This document shows, in pieces, positions 53,701 to 61,137 of a stretch of DNA of 64,000 nucleotides (positions are counted from its first letter, which is position 1; every line of letters begins with the position of its first letter). This DNA comes from CAYNWT01 sp964485095. GTDB taxonomy: Bacteria; Planctomycetota; Planctomycetia; Planctomycetales; Planctomycetaceae. The stretch is from assembly GCA_964485095.1 (NCBI GenBank), contig CAZAIB010000013.1, positions 26,194 to 90,193 of the forward strand, in the 5' to 3' direction. A model generated the notes under the pieces. The model was not told the DNA's origin and made no database searches. It saw nothing but the letters and a program-made list of their open reading frames with translations. The translations under genes and the position numbers were made by a program.

Positions 53701-54400
53701 GTTCTGGTTCGAAAACAACAAGTGGCACCATCATCCGCTACCGACTGGCCCCAAACCGGCCGGTGAGATTTCTGTCACAGCGACCCCGGACCGATTGATG
53801 GTCACGTACCTCACCGCGTACGGCATCCCGTGCCAACAAACGCTTCCACTGCGCAGCAGTTCGCCCACCTACAGGTACTGGTCGATGCGGCCCATCAATC
53901 TGATTCCCGGCCAGGGAGTACCGGTCAGCAACGACATTGGCGGCACCTCCAGCGTCTTCTTCCGCGTCGCTGAAAAGTATCCGTATGGCGAGCCATTCGT
54001 TTTCTACCACGAATATCGCGGCCCCGGTTACAAAGGCCCGCGCGATGCGTTGATTCGCGGTTGGGACGACGGAACACGGTTCTTCCGCATGGACCAGATC
54101 AGTAAGGACGACGAAAAACCAGCCAGCGACCCCCTCAACGTTCGAGACAAGAAAACCGGTCGCCAATACGTCGCCTATCGTGACACCAACGGCCACATCC
54201 ACGAAGGCTCAATTGACCAGAACAAGTGGACCAGCACCGACCTGGTCGCAACAACCAACGCCACACCCGCCGCCGACGGCCTGACCGGCTTCGCCTCAAA
54301 AAGCGGTCACCGCTACTACGTTTACGTGGGCACAGACGGAAAGCTGCACGAACTGCAACTGGTCGATGACGAATGGAACCACAACGCCATTTCAAAGTAG
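50798..54400 (+). CDS. Giant secreted protein: lamin-tail, galactose-binding-like, CHB_HEX_C, CotH kinase, lectin-like propeller
   Basis: About 1200 residues from the ATG at 50798 (50816 or the upstream 50714 are alternatives; none has a clear ribosome site). A Sec signal (FALLTCSVGIACGATMTA) precedes a lamin-tail domain (about 46-124, LVLNELLASNQRGRLDEQGQ), a galactose-binding-like region (148-298), a second lamin-tail part (311-368, TLYLVAPDGTVADEITYPK), a CHB_HEX_C-type strand set (380-456, VDIRFTRDGSEPTAS) and a CotH kinase-like domain (461-831, SYRTYFRKTYGQGL, NFGVYNVCERMDEDFF, WDAEWGF). The C-terminal ~355 residues have about six repeats (ARHVVYRDISGELKEMTSA) reminiscent of fucose-specific lectin propellers. 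It may phosphorylate and bind surface polymer. Confidence 0.85.
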   Translation: MRTLIYMKNDIIFALLTCSVGIACGATMTAQDGQDAASADKAASPVNTLVLNELLASNQRGRLDEQGQTSDWLELHNAGPDAMRLDGYHLTNDPTQLNKWALPNARVLAGGYLVVSMSGRVVESLSPEALLTSAASIPLEYTLVNADAKWKYIVPSEQNKDAISGWFEPDFDDRAFKTGKAGFGYGDEDDATNLPEGTTVVLLRHEFTVDEPLASDSLVLQVDYDDGFIAYLNGTRIAAVNAPPERLGPGITSRGNHEAGEPERFDLSAHVGLLREGKNVLAVAGLNTHPGSSDMSIKPTLGLMPTVSHANFRLSKNGGTLYLVAPDGTVADEITYPKQLADQTLGRSIETPSRWGYFLTPTPGAPNSGQMLEAPVKSKISFDPKPGAHEAGVEVRLKDKSSADVDIRFTRDGSEPTASSPLYKEPFRLDKTSVFRTAAFVGKERASEIVSATYLVGDRPQLPVMSVTMKPEDFLNVHLTVSASGRSGERPAFMEVFSPNGKRKLATGFGLRLHGGAGRRGGLDRKKSYRTYFRKTYGQGLVDFNLIPEAELKKFDKMVLRSSSNDGRPHGSYIRDQVIRDLHRDMGGLSSAGTWYVLLINGKNFGVYNVCERMDEDFFTDHLGPGQYDVMKTGNTLLSGTADDWNSLRQFISSTDFSIQANYDALAKRVDIENFTAYMIVNLWSQNFDWPHNNWYAARSLPDGKWIFLCWDAEWGFLGGPYDPSEADPYAFIDSGGAYGTSLARAMFFGLLGNNNYREYYQQQVRKHLAGALSTENVMRQIQRHRDAIKFDTRQEFAQHRFDFDRWENQIKRIEEFGRNVGPFFQEKTDLYFAHKPTPSSKNRLAMFEDTDGARHVVYRDISGELKEMTSAAGATNWTESQIHPARKSAGAPTSYSLPGQRHILFRGPQGHIHQLSRADDAAAGSEWEHIDLTETLNQPAAAVDPSVVVANGAPHIVFVDADAKPREFWFENNKWHHHPLPTGPKPAGEISVTATPDRLMVTYLTAYGIPCQQTLPLRSSSPTYRYWSMRPINLIPGQGVPVSNDIGGTSSVFFRVAEKYPYGEPFVFYHEYRGPGYKGPRDALIRGWDDGTRFFRMDQISKDDEKPASDPLNVRDKKTGRQYVAYRDTNGHIHEGSIDQNKWTSTDLVATTNATPAADGLTGFASKSGHRYYVYVGTDGKLHELQLVDDEWNHNAISK

Positions 54401-54475
54401 CGTAGCTGGCAGAGAACTGAAGGCGTCACTCGACCACATTTTCCGTCTTTGGTTACTCCGAGGCCGTGCATAAAT

Positions 54476-54606
54476 GGGTGGCCGGGGTTGGAGCGAGGCA
54501 CGAGTGAAACCCCGGAACGTGATTCGAACGTTTCACTTGAATCTGAGCACTGCTGGTTGATCGCACCGGGGTTTCCTTCGCGGGCTCAGTCCAACCCCGG
54601 CCACCC
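54476..54606. repeat. Nested perfect inverted repeat, GGGTGGCCGGGGTTGGA family
   Basis: The outer arms 54476-54492 and 54590-54606 are exact 17-base reverse complements. Inner arms GAAACCCCGG (54506-54515) and CCGGGGTTTC (54566-54575) also pair exactly. The 131-base palindrome sits between the convergent CotH-type and YVTN-type genes and could act as a two-way structural barrier. Confidence 0.88.
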
Positions 54607-54628
54607 AAAATAGTGATGGGCCAAAACT

Positions 54629-57600
54629 TCACCGCCTCTCCGCCAGAAGCCCGGCGATCTCGGACCGAGCTTCTCGGACACGATCGACATCTACGTCCAG
54701 ACCCACCGCGCGGCTGATTGCCTTGTAGGCGTTCTCTTCATCCTCGCTCCATTCGGTCGACACTGTCTCGATGACCGTCTTGCCGCGTTTGTTCTTCGCC
54801 AACGGATCGGCTCCCCGCTTGAGGAACAGCTTGACGATTTCTGTTCGGCCGAAGAATGCTGCGGTATGCAGCGGAGTGTTGCCATCACGGTTCCTGCCAT
54901 TCACATCCGCCCGGTGTTTCAGCAGGTACTTCACAATCTCAACGTTGCCCACCCGAGCCGCAATGCTGAGCGCGGTTGAGTTCCCGCCGGATCGGATTCG
55001 GTTAAGCGGAACCCCACTCCGGCGCAGGTTCTTCGTTTCCTGAACATCGCCCGCCGCAATCGCGCGAGCCAACCGTGTTCGCCAATCACGGTGTTGCTGG
55101 TCTCTCGCGCGAGTCAACTCACGCGCGGCCTTTGCATTCTCAGTCACGTTGAAAATGAAGTCGTTGCTAAACATGCCGTTGACGTTTTGAACCTGTAACA
55201 GGTGCACCCCTTCCGTTGGCAACGAGGCCAACTCGATGGCCAGATTGTCTTTCCGGCCAACCGTGACACTGCCCTCAACAAGTCGCCCATCAACAATCAC
55301 CTTCGCCCCATCGTGGATATGGCGACCACTAATCTGCATCGTCTTTTTCGATTCATGCAGGACCGGGAACTTCTGCCGCCCGCTTTGTTTCTCAATCGGA
55401 CCACGCGTCCACAGCGCGGGCTGAGGGTGTTCGACATCTGCCTTCCGGCCATGCCGTCCAGTGAATGTTCCCACGAATTTGGAAGTGGACGCCAGGCGAA
55501 CCAACGTGTCGCGAGAAAAATCCTCGCCGTCCTTGCCGCCACTGACATAGCTTCCGTTTGCAAACTGCAGCGAGAGTTGTGTCGATTGGCCATCCTCGAT
55601 CAGCATACCATCGCACTCCAGAACGACCGCGTTCTCGTTCGCTGACACTTCCAGCGCCGCCAGAATGTCATTGACCTCGGGATCTCCCGCCGAGGCGTCG
55701 TTCAACGTCACCTGCCGCGCGAAGGTGCCGGAATAGCCAGTGCTGCCTTCCAGCACCATGTTCCAGACGGGATCGAACCGACGACGTCCGCCCCACGACA
55801 GCCGCCACACTTTGTCTTCGGGCGTGCCGCGTTCCGCGATGGATTTGTAGAAATTGAAGTCGATGATATTCAACCGCCCCTGCGGAAGAATTAACCAGCG
55901 GTCATACGCACCTCGCCAGGTAGGTGCATCCATGCCAGTACCTGGCGTGTTAGTGCTGACCAGAAACGGCATCCGGTGACAGCTGCCACAAACATTCGGT
56001 TTCGCTTTGCGGTCGTGGTCACCATCAATGTGGAATAGCTCGAACCCACGCACGGCTGCATCGGACAATTCGTTGGTATACGAACGGCGTTGAGCCGGCG
56101 GGTACGGGATACTCAGCAGGAACGCAGCCATGTCGTCGCGTTCTGCCTCAGTCAACGCACCGGCCTTGCCTTCGTCATTCTTCGTTTCGTCATCGACCAG
56201 GCTCATGGTCGAGTCGATCCCACCGTCGATCAAATGGCGGACGCTACTGATGGGGTCGTCAATGTCGCTGTTTGGTGCAACAGAACCATGCACCTTCGCA
56301 CTGTTGTTGCCACCGTAAGGATCGCCAGGAATTCCATCCCAGTGAAACGGCTGCGTGTCCCGCAGACCGCGGACGGGCATCGTCGAACGCGGCATAATCT
56401 GGTTCCCGCCGCTCACGATCGGCGTCTTCAGCACCCACAGCAATTGGTCGGTATGCCCATCCGGATGACAACTCGCACACGCAAACGTTCCTGTAGATGA
56501 CGCCGATGCAGTGTTAAACGCGATGCGGCCGCGCTTGACGGCCGCGTGCGTTGGATCTTCCAGCGAGATGGCTTTGACGACTGACGGGTTCTTCGAATCC
56601 GAAACATCCACCATCGAAACGGTGTTCGCCACTGCGTTCAGAACCCACGCCACCGACGCCTTGCCGGATTCGGAATTCTCTAACGCAATCCCACGCGGGA
56701 CGGCGTCCGTTTGAACGCGGCCAAGGACGGCACCCGACTGAGCGTCAACCGTGAAGAGTTTGTCTGAACCGGCTGCCGACACGACCAGCGTCGAATCGTC
56801 ATCACTAATCTGAATCGCAAACGGCGTTGCCAATGCATCATCGGGACGTGGCTGTTCCGGCGGCAACGGCTCAAGATCAATGAAGCCGACGGCCTGCTCT
56901 TCATCCGAACCAACAGTCGTGATCCGATTCAAGAACGCGCGGTTGTCCAATTCGGCAAGGCCATGCTTTTTGGTTCCCGCCCGACCGTTCGCGTCGTTCC
57001 GAGCATCAGTCTGAGCGACAAAAACACGTCCGGTGGAATCAACCGTGAGCCCGTACAACAAAGTGCCCAGCGAATCGACGACATCGACCAGCTTGTCTGT
57101 GTTGGTATCGAAAATGTACAGATCGCGGTCCGGAACTTTCGGATGTTTGACGATGTCCATCACCGCGCCGATGGACAAGACATTGTTATTTTCGATCGCA
57201 TGCTTGCGCGCGTCGAAGGTCACCAGATCGCCGTCAATTTTTCCTGTCCCGCCGGAAAGCTGTGTTTGATTGTTCGATTCGAACGGGATGACATACAGCT
57301 TCTCGTCACGCACTACGATGGCTCGCGGATCCTGAGCGTTGATACTCAGCCGCTTCACAACTTTTCGTTTCGCCACATCGACAACCGCGATCGTGTTCTC
57401 CGACGACAACGCAACGTACGCCTTTTCGTTGTTCGCAAACGCGATCCCAACGGGTTCATCGAACCTGGTCGCTTTAGTTTTCCGGTCGAACTGCTGAACC
57501 GTCGCCACGACGCTCATGAAGGTCGCACTGTCCGGATCAGAATCAATCACGCTCACCGAATCAGAGACGTGGTTCGAAACCCAAACTTCTTTCCCATCGG

Positions 57601-57919
57601 GCCGAACCGCAATGCTGACCGGATCGACTCCCACGCGAACACGCCGGATCACTTGCTGAGTCGCCCCATCAATCACATCGACAGTGTCCGCCGGCGTGTT
57701 CACAACAAACACCCGCCCGCCGCTTATCGCAATAGGTGAAGCGTGTGGACTCACAAACGTCGGGTGCCCAACCGCGACCGGTAACGTCGAACGGTCGGTG
57801 CCGTCCGACTTACTCACCGGAACCGGACCGGGTTCGACACTCGGCTGAGCAAACACCAGCAACGACGCGCCTCCCAGCACGACGGCGGCAACACAGAGAG
57901 AAGCGAACAGTTTTGTCAT
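54629..57919 (-). CDS. Secreted YVTN propeller-diheme cytochrome-ankyrin fusion
   Basis: A 1096-residue protein with a Sec signal (FASLCVAAVVLGGASLLVFA) and GGAG seven bases before the ATG. Residues about 50-470 are YVTN-type propeller repeats (RVFVVNTPADTVDVIDGATQ, VWVSNHVSDSVSVIDSD). CxxCH sites lie at about 478 (FACASCHPDGH) and 645 (NVCGSCHRMPF), with di-heme cytochrome context between. A small IPT-like beta unit (about 875-935) precedes two to three ankyrin repeats (about 973-1053, TPLHTAAFFGRTEIVKLFLKRG). It is probably periplasmic, linking electron transfer with protein or ligand binding. The ankyrin tail on a secreted cytochrome is unusual. Confidence 0.87.
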   Translation of the reverse strand: MTKLFASLCVAAVVLGGASLLVFAQPSVEPGPVPVSKSDGTDRSTLPVAVGHPTFVSPHASPIAISGGRVFVVNTPADTVDVIDGATQQVIRRVRVGVDPVSIAVRPDGKEVWVSNHVSDSVSVIDSDPDSATFMSVVATVQQFDRKTKATRFDEPVGIAFANNEKAYVALSSENTIAVVDVAKRKVVKRLSINAQDPRAIVVRDEKLYVIPFESNNQTQLSGGTGKIDGDLVTFDARKHAIENNNVLSIGAVMDIVKHPKVPDRDLYIFDTNTDKLVDVVDSLGTLLYGLTVDSTGRVFVAQTDARNDANGRAGTKKHGLAELDNRAFLNRITTVGSDEEQAVGFIDLEPLPPEQPRPDDALATPFAIQISDDDSTLVVSAAGSDKLFTVDAQSGAVLGRVQTDAVPRGIALENSESGKASVAWVLNAVANTVSMVDVSDSKNPSVVKAISLEDPTHAAVKRGRIAFNTASASSTGTFACASCHPDGHTDQLLWVLKTPIVSGGNQIMPRSTMPVRGLRDTQPFHWDGIPGDPYGGNNSAKVHGSVAPNSDIDDPISSVRHLIDGGIDSTMSLVDDETKNDEGKAGALTEAERDDMAAFLLSIPYPPAQRRSYTNELSDAAVRGFELFHIDGDHDRKAKPNVCGSCHRMPFLVSTNTPGTGMDAPTWRGAYDRWLILPQGRLNIIDFNFYKSIAERGTPEDKVWRLSWGGRRRFDPVWNMVLEGSTGYSGTFARQVTLNDASAGDPEVNDILAALEVSANENAVVLECDGMLIEDGQSTQLSLQFANGSYVSGGKDGEDFSRDTLVRLASTSKFVGTFTGRHGRKADVEHPQPALWTRGPIEKQSGRQKFPVLHESKKTMQISGRHIHDGAKVIVDGRLVEGSVTVGRKDNLAIELASLPTEGVHLLQVQNVNGMFSNDFIFNVTENAKAARELTRARDQQHRDWRTRLARAIAAGDVQETKNLRRSGVPLNRIRSGGNSTALSIAARVGNVEIVKYLLKHRADVNGRNRDGNTPLHTAAFFGRTEIVKLFLKRGADPLAKNKRGKTVIETVSTEWSEDEENAYKAISRAVGLDVDVDRVREARSEIAGLLAERR

Positions 57920-58313
57920 TCGAGTGCTCCGGTTTGAGGCGGCTCATATCGGTGAGTGACTGTGAGACATCTTGCGTTGGAACGGGCAACGACGCCACCG
58001 CAGCCGTGGAAACGATACAGACCGAAACAATCGCGCCGGTCCGAATGGAACCGCCGTGAGCCGCAGGCCGTGAGGCCTCGGGTAAGTCGTCACGGTGAAT
58101 GATGAGCCAGAGTACTCGTCGCAGCGGGTGTTGCCCGAAGCCCCGCAATCTCACCCGAGGCCTTACGGCCTGCGACTCACCGGGGGCCATTTACAATACA
58201 CCGGGTGCTGTGGATTGTTCGTCGGTAATCGGCTGCGGTGGCTGTCCAATCGGGCTGCCGATTCACTACGATCCCAATTCGAAATTCCACTTGTTGTTTA
58301 ATCGGAAAGCAAT
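57920..58313. other. Divergent intergenic region of 394 bases with one palindrome
   Basis: It holds promoters for the YVTN-type and M13 genes. It contains the palindrome 58056-58180, annotated separately. No gene or RNA is recognised. Confidence 0.4.
58056..58180. repeat. Near-perfect 28-base inverted repeat
   Basis: The arms 58056-58083 and 58153-58180 match at 26 of 28 positions; both differences are G-T compatible. Each arm also contains a small AGGCC/GGCCT hairpin. It is a REP-like element in a promoter gap. Confidence 0.87.
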
Positions 58314-60350
58314 ATGCGCCACCTCACTTTAGCGCTCATGGTCTGTGCATCGACCGCGTTCGCTCAGGACACCTCGCCGAAAAAGCCGATCCGGTCCGGC
58401 ATCGAAACAGCCAACTTCGATAAGTCGATTCGAGCTCAGGACAATCTGTTTAATCACGTCAATGGACGCTGGTTGTTGAACACCGAGATCCCGTCTGACA
58501 AGTCGAACTACGGCTCGTTCACAGCACTGTCCGACGAAGCCATCGAAAACGTGAAAGCGTTGATGGAAGAAGCGGCCAAGGTTGAAGGTGCAACTGGCAA
58601 CGTTCAGAAGATCGGCGACTTCTACAAAAGCTTCATGGATGTCAGCACCATCGAACAAGCTGGCATTGATGGCCTGAAGCCGGAACTCGAAGCGATCGAC
58701 AATCTCAAGACAGTTGAAGATGTCATCAAGCACTTCGGATACCTGCAACAAGTCGGTGTCGGCGGTCCAATCGCGTTCTTCGTTGGAGCCGACGCGAAGA
58801 GTTCCAAGGAACACCTGGCTGCAGTGTTCCAATCAGGAACCACCCTGCCCGACCGCGACTACTACTACGTGGACAACGAAAAGTACACGAAGGTCCGCGC
58901 CGCTTTGCGAACCTACATTGCGACTCTGTTTGAACTTGCTGAGTTCGACGGTGGCGAAATCGCCGCTAAACAGATCGTGGAACTGGAAACGCAAATGGCG
59001 ATGTTCCAGTGGCCTCGGATCAAGCTGCGTAACGCTAACCTGCGATACAACAAGTACGCTGTCAGCGATCTGCCGAAACTGACTCCCAACATGCCGTGGG
59101 GCACATTCTTCAAAGCCGTCGGTGCGAAGGACCTGAAAGAAGTTAACGTCGCGACACCAAGCTTCTTCCAGGCGCTGGAAGTCATCGTGTCAACAACGGA
59201 CGTTGACACCTGGAAGCAATACATGCGGTTCCGAGTCCTGGACTCAGCCGCGCCCGCCCTGCCAAAACCGTTTGTCGATGCAGCGTTCGAGCTGTATCAG
59301 AAAGAACTCGCGGGCGTTCCGGAACAGAAGCCACGCTGGCGTCGTGGAGTGGAAGCCGCTTCCGGCGGACGTGGGTTTGGAGTCCTCGGAGAAGCGATTG
59401 GCGAAATGTACGTCAAGAAGCACTTTGGAACCGAAGCCAAGCGACGCATGGACGAACTGGTTCAGAACCTGCTGAAGACATACGAAGTCAGCATCAACGA
59501 ACTGGCGTGGATGAGCCCCGAGACCAAAAAGATGGCTCTCGACAAACTGCACAAGATCAAGCCAAAGATCGGCTTCACCGAAAAGTGGCGTGACTACACG
59601 AACCTAAAGATCGATCCGAAAGACCTGCTGGGCAACATGAAGCGTTCTTCATTGCACGAACACAAACGCATGATGGACAAGCTTGGCAAACCCGTTGACG
59701 ACACCGAGTGGGGTATGACTCCGCAAACCGTCAACGCGTACTACAACCCGACCAAGAACGAGATTGTGTTCCCTGCTGCTATCCTGCAACCTCCGTTCTT
59801 CAATCCGGAAGCAGAAGATGCTGTTAACTACGGCGGTATTGGAGCCGTCATTGGCCACGAAATCAGTCATGGTTTCGACGACCAGGGCAGCAAGTACGAC
59901 GGCGACGGCAACCTGCGAAACTGGTGGACCGATTCTGACAAAGCCGCGTTCACGAAACTCGCAGACGCATTAGTCGCTCAATACGACGCGTACGAAGCGC
60001 TGCCTGGCAAGAACGTGCAAGGCAAGTTGACTCTCGGTGAGAACATTGCCGACCTGTCCGGCATGGCCATCGCCTACAAGGCGTACAAGATGTCCCTGAA
60101 GGGCAAGGAAGGACCAGTCATGGACGGCTACACCGCCGACCAACGGTTCTTCATCGGCTGGGCACAGATTTGGGCTCGCAAATACCGCGACTCAGAACTG
60201 GTCCGCCGACTGGTCACCGACCCGCACTCCCCATCACTGTTCCGAGCGAACGGGCCGATCATCAACTTCGACCCGTTCTACGAAGCGTTCGATGTGAAGG
60301 AAGGCGACAAACTGTTCAAACCAAAGAACGAACGAATCCAGATCTGGTAA
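58314..60350 (+). CDS. Secreted M13-family (neprilysin/PepO) zinc metallopeptidase
   Basis: The 678-residue protein has a Sec signal (LALMVCASTAFAQ) and a GGAAAG ribosome site. The N-terminal M13 domain includes DNLFNHVNGRWLLNTEIPSDK. The zinc motif is His515-Glu-x2-His519 (IGHEISHGFDDQGSKYDGDG), with the third ligand Glu576 in LGENIADLSG and the substrate-side NAYYNPTKNEIVFPA. The C-terminus RIQIW matches the family's terminal Trp. It degrades oligopeptides in the periplasm. A terminator follows 30 bases after the stop. Confidence 0.97.
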   Translation: MRHLTLALMVCASTAFAQDTSPKKPIRSGIETANFDKSIRAQDNLFNHVNGRWLLNTEIPSDKSNYGSFTALSDEAIENVKALMEEAAKVEGATGNVQKIGDFYKSFMDVSTIEQAGIDGLKPELEAIDNLKTVEDVIKHFGYLQQVGVGGPIAFFVGADAKSSKEHLAAVFQSGTTLPDRDYYYVDNEKYTKVRAALRTYIATLFELAEFDGGEIAAKQIVELETQMAMFQWPRIKLRNANLRYNKYAVSDLPKLTPNMPWGTFFKAVGAKDLKEVNVATPSFFQALEVIVSTTDVDTWKQYMRFRVLDSAAPALPKPFVDAAFELYQKELAGVPEQKPRWRRGVEAASGGRGFGVLGEAIGEMYVKKHFGTEAKRRMDELVQNLLKTYEVSINELAWMSPETKKMALDKLHKIKPKIGFTEKWRDYTNLKIDPKDLLGNMKRSSLHEHKRMMDKLGKPVDDTEWGMTPQTVNAYYNPTKNEIVFPAAILQPPFFNPEAEDAVNYGGIGAVIGHEISHGFDDQGSKYDGDGNLRNWWTDSDKAAFTKLADALVAQYDAYEALPGKNVQGKLTLGENIADLSGMAIAYKAYKMSLKGKEGPVMDGYTADQRFFIGWAQIWARKYRDSELVRRLVTDPHSPSLFRANGPIINFDPFYEAFDVKEGDKLFKPKNERIQIW

Positions 60351-60379
60351 CCAAACCAAAACGATCTGCGAATCACAAG

Positions 60380-60415
60380 AGCGTGGGCATCAACAAAGAT
60401 GCCCACGCTTTTTTT
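60380..60415 (+). terminator. Rho-independent terminator of the M13 peptidase gene
   Basis: A perfect 12-base stem (AGCGTGGGCATC/GATGCCCACGCT), loop AACAAA and a TTTTTT run, 30 bases after the stop. Confidence 0.93.
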
Positions 60416-60475
60416 CGTTGAGACCAAGAATCTCTATCGCCCCAGGCTATCCCAGCCCGAATCACTCGCGACGTT

Positions 60476-60952
60476 TCACGACTTGGTATCAGACGTTGAT
60501 TCAACGGGTTCCGCTTTCGGGTTATCGCCCGGACAAGCACCTTCCACAACCGCGATCCATCCACCGACCAGCAACAAACCACCGATCAGCCTGACGGGGC
60601 TCAACCACTGCAGGTCTGCGAGAACCCGCAGGTATTCACTACCCGAGAAACACACCACACCGACCAGGAAACACCAGCCAGCAATCCGCAGCATCACGCG
60701 TGGCCGATGCATCATGAGCAGCCCCACGAACACAATCGCAAGCGCATGGACAAGCTGATAAATCGCTGCGGTTCTAAGATCGTCCATGTATTTCGACGCC
60801 GCCGGAACACTGCGTCCCAGAACCGTCAAAGCCTGCCCCGCATATTTTTCCGTGACATAACCACCCAGTGCATCCGGAGCGAAAGCCCCCAACACAACAC
60901 CCAAAGCGGCCGTCAAAGCCCCCGCCTTCATCCAGTTATTATTCAACCGCAT
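60476..60952 (-). CDS. DUF423-family small membrane protein
   Basis: About 158 residues from the ATG at 60952 (GAGGG about nine bases upstream; the frame reaches 60982). Four hydrophobic segments are seen: about 8-25, 62-82 (IYQLVHALAIVFVGLLMM), 88-105 and 118-138. The pattern LTAALGVVLGAF, then AAIYQLVHALAIVFVG, then GWCFLVGVVCFSGSEY is that of DUF423. The function is unknown. An extra segment (YVTEKYAGQALTVLGRSVPAASKYM) is longer than in typical members. It lies on the minus strand after the LRR-ankyrin gene. Confidence 0.85.
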   Translation of the reverse strand: MRLNNNWMKAGALTAALGVVLGAFAPDALGGYVTEKYAGQALTVLGRSVPAASKYMDDLRTAAIYQLVHALAIVFVGLLMMHRPRVMLRIAGWCFLVGVVCFSGSEYLRVLADLQWLSPVRLIGGLLLVGGWIAVVEGACPGDNPKAEPVESTSDTKS

Positions 60953-61137
60953 CCGACTCACCCTCATTTCGAAGTGCGACAAAGGCTCCCAGCCCGCTTC
61001 GCAAGCCCAGCAAGTATCGCAGAGTCAGCAAGCTTTGCCACACGTTCCGAAGCAAGAACCTGAGCCAACTGTGAAGTGACCCTTTGCGTTTGCTCGTTTC
61101 GTTATCGCCAGAATTGACGGGAGAACCACAAGCGTTC

